From: Stieleria marina
GTDB lineage: Bacteria > Planctomycetota > Planctomycetia > Pirellulales > Pirellulaceae
NCBI GenBank assembly: GCA_007741555.1
Contig: CP036526.1
Coordinates: 2,542,001-2,606,000, forward strand
DNA: 64,000 nt
Direction of reading: 5' to 3'
Shown here piece by piece: positions 18,643 through 26,383 of this stretch. Position numbers and translations under genes: made by a program. Within the stretch, counting starts at the first letter, position 1. Each line of letters starts with the position of its first letter. Under the pieces are notes generated by a model. It was not told the origin of the DNA. It saw nothing but the letters and a program-made list of their open reading frames with translations, and did not search any database.

Positions 18643-19872
18643 ATGAGTGATTCGCAGACGATCCTGGTTCACATCCAGACCTTGCTGACCGAGAATCAGT
18701 CCAACGAGGCCGAGGACGTGGCTGGTCCCATCCAGTTAGAAGGCGACCAACTTTCCTTGGTCGGTGGGAAGGCTATTGTGTGTGTTGAGCTTTTCGCCAA
18801 CGAAGGCCGACGTACTTCAGCGAAGATGGTGCACGCTCACGTGATCACACGGCTGGCCGGCAACGAGGGCGACGATGTGTCGACCATCGATCTGCCCGCT
18901 TGTGTCGTAGGGATCGACGGAGTGCATGCAGCCGCACTATTTGACGTTGCACGAGTGTGGGTCGATTTGGTCGCTGGCCCCGTTCTTTCAACTGTGCTTC
19001 AGCGGCCGGTTTTGAATGCCGAACGTCTGGAGCTACCAGGCCCAGCTGGAAAATCCGGTCTCGATGGCTACGTGGGGCAAGTTGGATTTCGGTTTGATGA
19101 ATTGCCTGCTGAATCGAAGATCGCCCATGCGCCGCTTTTCGCCGACGTGGTCAATCTCGCGAGTCCTCGCCGGATGCATCTAGCAAAGGCGACGCTGGAT
19201 GGAGCTGCCGGTCCTCGTTGGCGTTACACGGTCGAAGTGAATGGGCACGAATCGACGTACGCGGATCCAGATTGGCAGGGACTGTCAGAAAAAACGCACG
19301 GCGGAATCGCGATTCGCTTTGCAGTGTTGCAGTCTAGCGAACAGACCGCCTGGGGCAGCGAACGCGAAACAATCGACGCTTCGATTTTTCGCTACGTCGA
19401 GTTGCACGAGCAGGTTGAGCTTGAGGAAGTCGACCAGCGTTTTTACCAAGCGATGCAAGACGCTCAGCTGACCGAGCAGATAATCGATTTTGTTCCTCTC
19501 GCGTGTGCCAGAATTGCTTTTGGCGATCTGGTCCGGAATTGGCCCGGAGAGTTTTACGCGGTGGGCCCCGGTGGCCGGCTGAGTTCGCCGCATCGATTGA
19601 TGGACGAAGTCACCTTTGCACGATCGATTGGCTTGGCGCCAGTTCTGAGGAGCGAAAGGTATCTTGCAGGATTGCAAAACTGCGCGAAGCGTTCGCCGGG
19701 TTTTGCCGCCATTGACCAGACGTCGCGCAATGGCAGCAAGTCTGAAAACTTGGAACTCTTGCCGCTTTTGATTCCGGTCGATGGCGCGGACCAGGAAGAT
19801 ATCCGCATCGCCATGAAAAGTTTGCCGGATCGCAAACCACAGACGTTACGACCGTGGTGGCGATTCTGGTGA
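18643..19872 (+). CDS. Uncharacterised protein, DUF6348-like
   Basis: A soluble protein of 409 residues without a signal peptide or membrane segments. The part around residues 60-130 ('MVHAHVITRLAGNEGDDVSTIDLPACVVGIDG') resembles, from memory, proteins annotated as DUF6348, a family of unknown function found near immunity-type and housekeeping genes. The C-terminal part after about residue 235 has no feature I recognise and ends in 'LRPWWRFW'. It lies between the sulfatase and a convergent Gfo/Idh gene, with no functional hint from neighbours. Codon use resembles the surrounding genes. Confidence 0.7.
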   Translation: MSDSQTILVHIQTLLTENQSNEAEDVAGPIQLEGDQLSLVGGKAIVCVELFANEGRRTSAKMVHAHVITRLAGNEGDDVSTIDLPACVVGIDGVHAAALFDVARVWVDLVAGPVLSTVLQRPVLNAERLELPGPAGKSGLDGYVGQVGFRFDELPAESKIAHAPLFADVVNLASPRRMHLAKATLDGAAGPRWRYTVEVNGHESTYADPDWQGLSEKTHGGIAIRFAVLQSSEQTAWGSERETIDASIFRYVELHEQVELEEVDQRFYQAMQDAQLTEQIIDFVPLACARIAFGDLVRNWPGEFYAVGPGGRLSSPHRLMDEVTFARSIGLAPVLRSERYLAGLQNCAKRSPGFAAIDQTSRNGSKSENLELLPLLIPVDGADQEDIRIAMKSLPDRKPQTLRPWWRFW

Positions 19873-19909
19873 CTACTTGATTCCCGCGATTGCTACGCTG
19901 CCTTGATCT

Positions 19910-21001
19910 CTACGCAGCGCGACGATTTTCACCGCGAAGGCGAGTTTCGATGCGTTCGCGAGCATAGGCTCTTGGTCCAATTTCGGTTGGACGTGCGTCG
20001 GAATACCACTGACGTTCTTGGATCGCCGTGATGATTTGGTCGGCAACCATCACTGCACGCGCTCCGGCGCTGCCGCTGACCGTAGGCGAGACGCCGGTCT
20101 GCACGCTGATGACAAAGTCGTGTAGTTCGTCAAGGATTGCGTTGCGCGGCTGCAATTCCTGCGTATCGCACTGCAGGCGTTGGCTGAACAATTGGTCGGC
20201 GTAGCCGAGTGGGTTTTCGGTTGCCTGCGAAAGTTCAAACGAACGATCGACCAACGTATGGCAAGGCACGACGGTCGAGAGGGACGGTGTCCCAAAATCG
20301 ATGTCTGCAAACCCGCCGCTGCCGTAGACTTGCATTTGTCGTGCAGGCGTCGGGCTAACGCGAGAGGCTTTTAAGTTGGCAACCAAACCACAAGCGAACT
20401 CAAGTCGCGTTTCGGCGATGTCTTCGTGGTCGCTGACGACTGAAACGCCACTAGCCGATACGGAGGTGATGGAGGAGTCGGTCATCGACAATACGAGATC
20501 CAAATCGTGGATCATCAAGTCCATGACGACTCCGACATCCAAGCATCGACCTGGGAATCGCGATGCGCGGACCGCTTCGACATACTTGACGTCGACCCCG
20601 ATGTCACCGAGCGCCGTGAACGCCGGGTTGAAGCGTTCGACATGCCCAACCTGCAAAGTCAGCCGTTTGGCCGACGCCAAGAGGGCCAGTTGGTTGGCTT
20701 GTTCGCCGCTGGGCGTGAGTGGTTTTTCGACTAGCAGGTGTTTGCCAGCTTTTAGGAAGTCCTTCGCGATCTCAAAGTGCAGGTCGGTCGGAGCCGCAAT
20801 GACAGCCGCGTCGACTTGGGAGATCACGTCACGATAGTCGGCGTACGTTGGCACCGAGAATAGTTTTTCGGCATTTTGGCGAGCAGCGTCGAATGGGTCG
20901 CTGATGGCAACCAGTTCGGCGCCGTCGACTTGGCCCAAAAGTTTGGCGTGGATGCGGCCGAGGTGACCAGCGCCGATAACTGCAGTTCGTAGACGACTCA
21001 T
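19910..21001 (-). CDS. Gfo/Idh/MocA-family dehydrogenase linked to lipid A genes
   Basis: The 363-residue protein begins with a Rossmann nucleotide-binding motif GAGHLGRIHAKLL and has 'EKPLTPSGEQA', with the catalytic-type Lys of the EKP motif, then the family's alpha/beta C-terminal domain. These enzymes oxidise sugars or sugar nucleotides with NAD(P). The gene overlaps lpxA by 4 nt (ATGA), in the order lpxC-lpxA-gfo. In some bacteria a related enzyme, GnnA, oxidises UDP-GlcNAc at C3 as the first step to a diamino sugar for lipid A; location supports that role here, but no GnnB aminotransferase lies in the operon. Confidence 0.85.
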   Translation of the reverse strand: MSRLRTAVIGAGHLGRIHAKLLGQVDGAELVAISDPFDAARQNAEKLFSVPTYADYRDVISQVDAAVIAAPTDLHFEIAKDFLKAGKHLLVEKPLTPSGEQANQLALLASAKRLTLQVGHVERFNPAFTALGDIGVDVKYVEAVRASRFPGRCLDVGVVMDLMIHDLDLVLSMTDSSITSVSASGVSVVSDHEDIAETRLEFACGLVANLKASRVSPTPARQMQVYGSGGFADIDFGTPSLSTVVPCHTLVDRSFELSQATENPLGYADQLFSQRLQCDTQELQPRNAILDELHDFVISVQTGVSPTVSGSAGARAVMVADQIITAIQERQWYSDARPTEIGPRAYARERIETRLRGENRRAA

Positions 21002-21810
21002 GCCGCTTTCTTCTTTCTTCGGTCCTGGCCACGACCGTGTCGGCCGCCGCTGGAGTGATCAAGGCAATTGAAGAGATGTTTTAGGACAGGGCGAATCGGA
21101 CCTTCATTGAAGAGCTGATCGCGAGCTGTTTCCACACCGACTTTGGATCGGTAGAGCAATTTGAACGCTTTGGTCAACGCTGTGATGTCATCCGACGAAT
21201 AGTCGTGGCGTTTTAGACCAATCGTGTTGACCGCGCGAGGTTTGGTGGGCTGACCGTCGACAATCATAAAGGGCGGGACATCGTGCAAAACACGGCTCAT
21301 CGCACTGACAAAGCTGAGCTGTCCGATCGACGCGAAGTGCGAGACGCCAACGCCGCCCGCCAGCGTGACATCGTTTCCAACGCGTACGTGTCCGCCAAGC
21401 ATGCCATTGTTGGCGATGACGATTCGATCACCAACTTTGCAGTCGTGAGCGATGTGCGTGCCCGCCATGAAGTAGTTGTTGTTGCCGACCAACGTGATAC
21501 CGTCTTCTTTCTCGGTAGCGCGATTGACGGTGCAGTGTTCGCGAAAAACATTTCCGTCGCCGATTTCCACGCAGGTGGGGGCGTCGGTGTAGCTGGTGTC
21601 CTGAGGGTGAGCACCCAAAACACTGCCAGGGAAGATATGGTTGTCTTCGCCGATCGAGCAGATACCCGTTAGCACAACGTGTTCGTCGACACGTGTGCCA
21701 TCACCGATTTTGACATCAGGGCCAATCACACAAAAGTGTCCGATCTGAACATGATTGCCGATCTGAGCTCGGGGATCGACGACGGCCGTTGGAGCGATAG
21801 TCGCACTCAT
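20998..21810 (-). CDS. lpxA: LpxA: UDP-GlcNAc acyltransferase
   Basis: This 270-residue protein shows the left-handed parallel beta-helix hexapeptide pattern from the start (IAPTAVVDPRAQIGNHVQIG). The catalytic His is His122 in 'GTHIAHDCKVGD', aligned with E. coli His125, and the region 'IVDGQPTKPRAVNTIGLKR' matches the LpxA nucleotide-binding end. It attaches a 3-hydroxyacyl chain to the sugar of UDP-GlcNAc, the first step of lipid A synthesis. The C-terminal tail is basic (GRGQDRRKKKAA). It lies 59 nt after lpxC and overlaps the dehydrogenase by 4 nt, so co-translation is likely. Confidence 0.95.
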   Translation of the reverse strand: MSATIAPTAVVDPRAQIGNHVQIGHFCVIGPDVKIGDGTRVDEHVVLTGICSIGEDNHIFPGSVLGAHPQDTSYTDAPTCVEIGDGNVFREHCTVNRATEKEDGITLVGNNNYFMAGTHIAHDCKVGDRIVIANNGMLGGHVRVGNDVTLAGGVGVSHFASIGQLSFVSAMSRVLHDVPPFMIVDGQPTKPRAVNTIGLKRHDYSSDDITALTKAFKLLYRSKVGVETARDQLFNEGPIRPVLKHLFNCLDHSSGGRHGRGQDRRKKKAA

Positions 21811-21869
21811 AGTTGCTCCGGTTGTCCGGTAGATGTGTAAAGGACGTGGTCAATATTCATGGCGGTGTC

Positions 21870-22796
21870 TTACGCTGCGTGCTGGTCGGGAAGTGAGCTG
21901 TCAGCGTCGTCGTTGAGTTGTGTCGCTTGTATCTGATCGTCAGCGATTGCGGCAAGTCGTTCTGCCATGCGTCCGTTGAGCGTATGGCCGCCACGGCAGG
22001 AAACGATGGAGCCAACAATGTCGCACCCGGCCAACGCAATGTCGCCGATCAGATCGAGTGTTTTGTGGCGCGAGCATTCGTCCGCAAAACGCAATTCATT
22101 GTCGATGGGGCCGTTGTCGCCAAAGACAAGTAAGTCTTGGTTGGTGACATGGCCGGCAACGCCTTGGGCACGCAACATCTCGGCCTGAGATTGCGTGACA
22201 AACGTTCGGGCACCCGCGACTTCTTTGCCGAAAGTTTCGGGGGTGCAGTGAAATGAGAACGTTTGTTCGTGGATTGGGCAGTCGTGATCGAAGCTCAAGC
22301 GGTATTCAAAACACGTGCCGGCGTTCTGCATCGCGCGATCAAGCGGTTCGACTTGGATCCAACGGTCCGCTAGTTCGATGCGAACGGTTTGTTGGATCAC
22401 TAGTCGCTTTCGCTGAGTCGATTGCTTGGTGATTCCGGCGTTTTGCAGAGCTTGAAAGAATGCCAGACAGCTGCCATCAAGGCCTGGGAATTCTTCGCCA
22501 TCGATTGACACAAAGCAGTTGTCAATCTGGAGTGCGTGCAACGCAGCCATCAGATGTTCGACCATCTCGAAGCGTGCATCGCCATCGCGAATGATGGTTC
22601 GCAGGGGCGTTTCGCAACGGTTGGCAGCCGAAGCTGTGCAGCTGGGCCGGTCGGTTAGATCACTGCGGATCAATCGAACGCCGGTTCCCGCAGGAGCCGG
22701 TTCGATCGATACACACACGAGTTTGCCAGTCCAGTAGCCGCGGCCGCTGACACTGCACGCGTTTGCGATCGTTTGTTCTTTGCGCGAAACGCTCAC
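21870..22796 (-). CDS. lpxC: LpxC: UDP-3-O-acyl-GlcNAc deacetylase
   Basis: Product of 308 residues with all LpxC landmarks: Glu80-His81 in 'VEHLMAALH', 'FPGLDGSCLAF', and 'SRHKTLDLIGD' with His244 and Asp248, which with His81 bind zinc; His271 in 'GGHTLNG' is the catalytic acid. It performs the committed step of lipid A synthesis. Length equals that of the single LpxC; it is not the LpxC-FabZ fusion found in other phyla. The start is GTG at 22796. An 11-bp inverted repeat lies 84 nt upstream. Confidence 0.95.
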   Translation of the reverse strand: MSVSRKEQTIANACSVSGRGYWTGKLVCVSIEPAPAGTGVRLIRSDLTDRPSCTASAANRCETPLRTIIRDGDARFEMVEHLMAALHALQIDNCFVSIDGEEFPGLDGSCLAFFQALQNAGITKQSTQRKRLVIQQTVRIELADRWIQVEPLDRAMQNAGTCFEYRLSFDHDCPIHEQTFSFHCTPETFGKEVAGARTFVTQSQAEMLRAQGVAGHVTNQDLLVFGDNGPIDNELRFADECSRHKTLDLIGDIALAGCDIVGSIVSCRGGHTLNGRMAERLAAIADDQIQATQLNDDADSSLPDQHAA

Positions 22797-22879
22797 GCTG
22801 TGGCCTCCCTGCCAGTTAGCTGATTCATCCTTGAATGCAGCTATTGTTATCGAACGTTCAATCGGTTTGCTTGAGGTTG

Positions 22880-22914
22880 TTCAATCGCAATTGATCAGAT
22901 CATTTGCGATTGAA
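22880..22914. promoter_or_regulatory. 11-bp inverted repeat upstream of lpxC
   Basis: TTCAATCGCAA (22880-22890) and TTGCGATTGAA (22904-22914) are perfect inverted repeats around 13 nt of AT-rich spacer. It lies between ompH and lpxC, both on the minus strand. It may be a transcription factor operator in the lpxC promoter or an RNA hairpin downstream of ompH; the size and symmetric spacer suit either. Confidence 0.5.
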
Positions 22915-23048
22915 TTCAACACTCATGTTGACCGAACAAGTAGTGGGTTTGCCGCGTCTCCGCCAAGACGACGCCGGTGATTTGCGTCGGGAACTGCACC
23001 AAGCCATTGCATCAAGATTGACGACAATGGCTTTGGCAGTGCACGTTA

Positions 23049-23068
23049 ACAACGATCTCTATCGTTGT
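23049..23068 (-). terminator. Hairpin containing the ompH stop codon
   Basis: ACAACGAT (23049-23056) and ATCGTTGT (23061-23068) form a perfect 8-bp stem with loop CTCT. The ompH stop codon (23059-23061) lies at the loop/stem border. There is no U-tract on the downstream side. Confidence 0.4.
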
Positions 23069-23667
23069 GTTGCAGGAGCGCCGTTTCCAGCTACCTTCAA
23101 CGCACGGTCAAGATATTGCATGACGATGGGGGTCATGTTCAACGAATCGTCGTGAAAGACGACGTTCTTCATGACGCCACGAATCACGCTATCGCCTTGA
23201 CCCTGGTTCATCTCTTCGCTGTTGTAGCGAAGCACCAAGTTGATCTTGTTGTGCTCGGCCAAGAATTTGACGCCGGCAGCGATTTGCTGATAGTTGTCAA
23301 AGTAGATTTTGGCTTCGGCATCCGCGAGTTCTTTGCGCTTGCGAGCCATATCCAAGCGGAGCTTGGATTCCATAGAGGCGACTTGTTCTTCTTGCGCAGA
23401 GTAGTCCGGGCTGCCAGGTGTAAAAGTTTTCAGTTTTTCCGCGGCCAACTTCAGTTGATCACGTTTTGCCTTCAGTTCGGTATCGTAGCGTTTTAGATCA
23501 CCTTCGACTTTGGTCACCTGAGCTTTGATGCCCGGATGATTTTTGAAGATATAAGCAACGTCAACAATAGCGACACGTGTCGCATCTTGGGCCGAAGCCA
23601 CTGACGGGGCCATAACACTAACAACAGCAATGGCCATCACGATGGCCGATTTCTCAATAAGTCGCAC
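23059..23667 (-). CDS. OmpH/Skp-family periplasmic chaperone
   Basis: A signal peptide (about residues 6-28, 'AIVMAIAVVSVMAPSVASAQD') is followed by 'RVAIVDVAYIFKNHPGIKAQ', the typical start of the OmpH/Skp domain, and a long Lys/Glu coiled coil. Skp chaperones escort outer membrane proteins after export, fitting the lpx and sec neighbours. The start is decided by the ribosome binding site: AAGGAG stands 7 nt before a GTG at 23667, giving 202 residues. A longer ATG-started frame from 23763 would place 32 residues ahead of the signal peptide and lacks such a site. The stop codon is inside a hairpin. Confidence 0.88.
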   Translation of the reverse strand: MRLIEKSAIVMAIAVVSVMAPSVASAQDATRVAIVDVAYIFKNHPGIKAQVTKVEGDLKRYDTELKAKRDQLKLAAEKLKTFTPGSPDYSAQEEQVASMESKLRLDMARKRKELADAEAKIYFDNYQQIAAGVKFLAEHNKINLVLRYNSEEMNQGQGDSVIRGVMKNVVFHDDSLNMTPIVMQYLDRALKVAGNGAPATQR

Positions 23668-23894
23668 GTCCGCTCTCCTTGCGTTTTGGGTGCGCATCCA
23701 ACCACCGACGCTTTGTTTGGCGAATCCTCCAACAGACATCCATCGTCTGATCTTGGAAAACACTCACGTCGGCACGCCGATCGGTAACCACGGCATGTTC
23801 GATTCGATGCGGATTGTGTCACCCCACCGCTATGGCGTAAAGGTTGAAAACGTCGGATCAGGGCTGTCTGACAAAAAAGTTTCGAATCCCTTTT

Positions 23895-23931
23895 CCTGCG
23901 CAGGTGACCCAAATGTTGGGGAGGACGCAGG
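23895..23931 (-). terminator. Two-storey hairpin with T-tract after the M28 peptidase gene
   Basis: CCTGCG (23895-23900) pairs with CGCAGG (23926-23931) and inside it CCCAA pairs with TTGGG around ATG. In the minus-strand transcript it comes 37-73 nt after the peptidase stop and is followed, about 16 nt on, by six U residues (23873-23878). This is the most terminator-like element of the window. Confidence 0.4.
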
Positions 23932-23967
23932 GAGTTGGGGTGAGTCGTTCGTTAACGCGAAACTTTG

Positions 23968-26103
23968 TCAGCCTGGCGGACGTTTTCCAAGTTTTACGAC
24001 CACATCAAGTGGTTTGCCACGGCGAAGAACTTGGACTTGGAGCGAATCACCGGGAGAGTGATTTCGCAACAAGTCAAAGACATCCGTCGATGTTCGAATC
24101 CGGCGCCGGCCAATTCGACTGAGCTGATCGCCCGCTATCAAACCACTCTGCTTGGCTGGACTATCCGATCCAACGTACGAAATGACGACATGGTCGCTGC
24201 GATCAGAGAGCGAGATCCCCATGTAGACCGACAATTGCCGGCGTATTTGGACCTTGTTTTCCGTTTCCACATATCTCGGACGTTGGCTGCGAACAGCCAG
24301 TTGTAAAGTGACATTACTGACCGTATCGGTTATCCGGGACATGCCGCCGAAATCAATCTTGTCAAAATCGTCCGAAGGTCGGTGGTAATCATTGTGGAGT
24401 CCCGTGAAGTAAAACAGCACTGGCACGCCCGCTTTGTAAAACGACATGTGGTCGCTGGGCCCGTAGCCAGACGGGATTTTGTACAAGCTGAATTTGGCCA
24501 CTTCATTGACCTGTTCGACCATCGCATCCAAGCCTTCCGCCGAACCTGTGCCATAAACGGTTAGTTCGTTGTCGCGAAGCCGGCCGACCATGTCCAAGTT
24601 GATCATCGCAGCGGTGGTTTCGAGCGAATAAAGCGGGTGTTCGACGTAATAGCGACTGCCTACCAAGCCTCGTTCTTCGCCCGTAAATGCGATGAACACG
24701 ATGCGTCGATGCGAACGCAGCGTCTTCGTTTTTGGTGCTAGCATCGCTGCCGCGCCCAGCATGGTTGCCACGCCGCTGGCATTGTCGTCAGCACCGTTGT
24801 GAATCTCGACCGTGCCTGGTGCCAACGATCCATAGCCGCCCATGCCGACGTGATCGTAGTGAGCTCCCACGATTACCGTTTCGTTGGCAAGTTCGCCTTT
24901 GCCAGCAATGACACCGACGACGTTGGGGCTGTTGGCCGATGTCGGCTTGAGCTTGATCTTGAGCGTGCAGGTAACGTTGGTCAAAACACGCGAATCAGGG
25001 CGCAAGCGTTCGTTGATCGTCTTTTCAGCCAACTCCAGCGACGAGGGCGAAGAATTACGAATCAACTGATCGACCGTGTCGCGTGCAATCGAAACGACGG
25101 GGATTTTTGTGTTCTCGAACGTCGTGGTGCCCGCCTCGCTGATTCCAAGAAGTCCTCGACTGGCTTTGTTACGTTCCAGTTTCAGTGCTTGGATCGACGC
25201 GGTCACTCCGTCGATCTGCATTTGAAATTTGTTGCGGCTGTTCTTTGCTTTGGCAGGCAACGTCGCCATTTGTTTTCGCAAATTGGCATCGCGATTTTCT
25301 TCTTGCTGAATCTTGTAGCGAATGATTCGCTGAGCTTCATCAACGCTATTGGGATCGTTGACGAAAAGTATCGCTGCGGCACCATGCGCTACCGCGTTCT
25401 TTATCTTGGTAGTGAAGTAGGCATGACGCGTGTTGCGAACACCGTCAAAGGGACTTCGCGGATCCGACGCGCGTGGTTCTTTTCGTAAGACAATCACGAC
25501 TGCGTCTTTTGCATTGATGCCGGCGTAGTCATCGTACTTCAGGTCGGGCGCAGTGATTCCGTAGCCGGCAAAAACCACTGGGCGATCGGCAATCGACCCA
25601 GTAATCGGTCCCGCAGCCATCGGGTTCATCGATTCGCCTAGTTTTGCACTCAATGGCGGATTGTCAGATTCGCCGAATGTGAAGTTGGCAAAGTTCTGGT
25701 CGGGGCTTCCTGGCTGTGCACCCAAATCAACAGGCACGCTTTGGTAAGCAGTGCCGCCAATCGTATCGATCTGCAAACCGCACGCTTTCATGCGGTCGAC
25801 CACGTAGCGGGCCGCCAAATGAATCGTTTCATCGCCGACATCACGGCCACGGAGTTCTTCGCTGGCCAAGTAGCGTACATCACGCTCAAGCTGCGATCGG
25901 ATTGTTTCCGTCGGTTCCGCGTCGCGGGGGAGCGTGTTGGCGGGCGTATCAGCGAAGGCTGGGGCGTTAACAAAAACAAGTAACGTCAGTAGCGAAATGC
26001 TGCGTGCGATCGATGCAATTTCGAGAGTGCGGAGCGAAGCGATGGGTTGCAGGATGCCGCGGAGTGATCGCGATGACACCGGTGCCAAATGATTTTGCGT
26101 CAA
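23968..26103 (-). CDS. Secreted M28-family zinc peptidase with PA insert and PDZ domain
   Basis: The 711-residue protein has a signal peptide (about 36-52), a PA-like insert region (about 165-290) and the M28 catalytic set: His415 in 'GAHYDHVG', Asp in 'NGADDNASG', catalytic Glu in 'TGEERGLVGS', Asp in 'NLDMVG' and His in 'FTGLHNDYHRPSDD'. A PDZ domain (about 610-705, 'SYVGSDSPAKQSGLIAGDQLSRIGRRRI') closes the chain. It should be an exported aminopeptidase. A central Lys/Arg-rich helical part (about 275-320) is an insert. The start could be shorter, at one of the later Leu/Ile codons, as the first 30 residues are not typical of a signal peptide. Confidence 0.9.
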   Translation of the reverse strand: MTQNHLAPVSSRSLRGILQPIASLRTLEIASIARSISLLTLLVFVNAPAFADTPANTLPRDAEPTETIRSQLERDVRYLASEELRGRDVGDETIHLAARYVVDRMKACGLQIDTIGGTAYQSVPVDLGAQPGSPDQNFANFTFGESDNPPLSAKLGESMNPMAAGPITGSIADRPVVFAGYGITAPDLKYDDYAGINAKDAVVIVLRKEPRASDPRSPFDGVRNTRHAYFTTKIKNAVAHGAAAILFVNDPNSVDEAQRIIRYKIQQEENRDANLRKQMATLPAKAKNSRNKFQMQIDGVTASIQALKLERNKASRGLLGISEAGTTTFENTKIPVVSIARDTVDQLIRNSSPSSLELAEKTINERLRPDSRVLTNVTCTLKIKLKPTSANSPNVVGVIAGKGELANETVIVGAHYDHVGMGGYGSLAPGTVEIHNGADDNASGVATMLGAAAMLAPKTKTLRSHRRIVFIAFTGEERGLVGSRYYVEHPLYSLETTAAMINLDMVGRLRDNELTVYGTGSAEGLDAMVEQVNEVAKFSLYKIPSGYGPSDHMSFYKAGVPVLFYFTGLHNDYHRPSDDFDKIDFGGMSRITDTVSNVTLQLAVRSQRPRYVETENKVQIRRQLSVYMGISLSDRSDHVVISYVGSDSPAKQSGLIAGDQLSRIGRRRIRTSTDVFDLLRNHSPGDSLQVQVLRRGKPLDVVVKLGKRPPG

Positions 26104-26159
26104 GAGTTTCTGCCTTGTTGACCGCGAATGTCGGTGTCTTCAGTTTTGGAATTTATCAG

Positions 26160-26175
26160 CGGGAGTGGGCTCCCG
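26160..26175. terminator. Hairpin between secDF and the M28 peptidase gene
   Basis: CGGGAG-TGGG-CTCCCG is a perfect 6-bp stem-loop roughly 210 nt after the secDF stop and 57 nt before the peptidase start. It has no U-tract. It could end secDF transcripts or act in the peptidase leader. The rest of the 280-nt gap shows no gene. Confidence 0.3.
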
Positions 26176-26383
26176 TTGGAGGACGCCGGCTTATGGGTTG
26201 GGTTCATCCATCTCCGCCAAGCCGCTCCCTGCCGGGCCTTGAGCAAATTGTAACGCTGCGATTGCAGGGGTGGGAATCTGCAAATGCCAGACGCGACACT
26301 TGGGCGCATAAAAAACCGATGCTCACTTGCCAATCACAGGGCAGGTGAACACCGGAATGAACAATCTTGTCCGGACTTAGATA

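Noticed and set aside
24799-25488. 229-residue plus-strand frame inside the M28 peptidase gene
   Set aside because: Antisense shadow without domain content.
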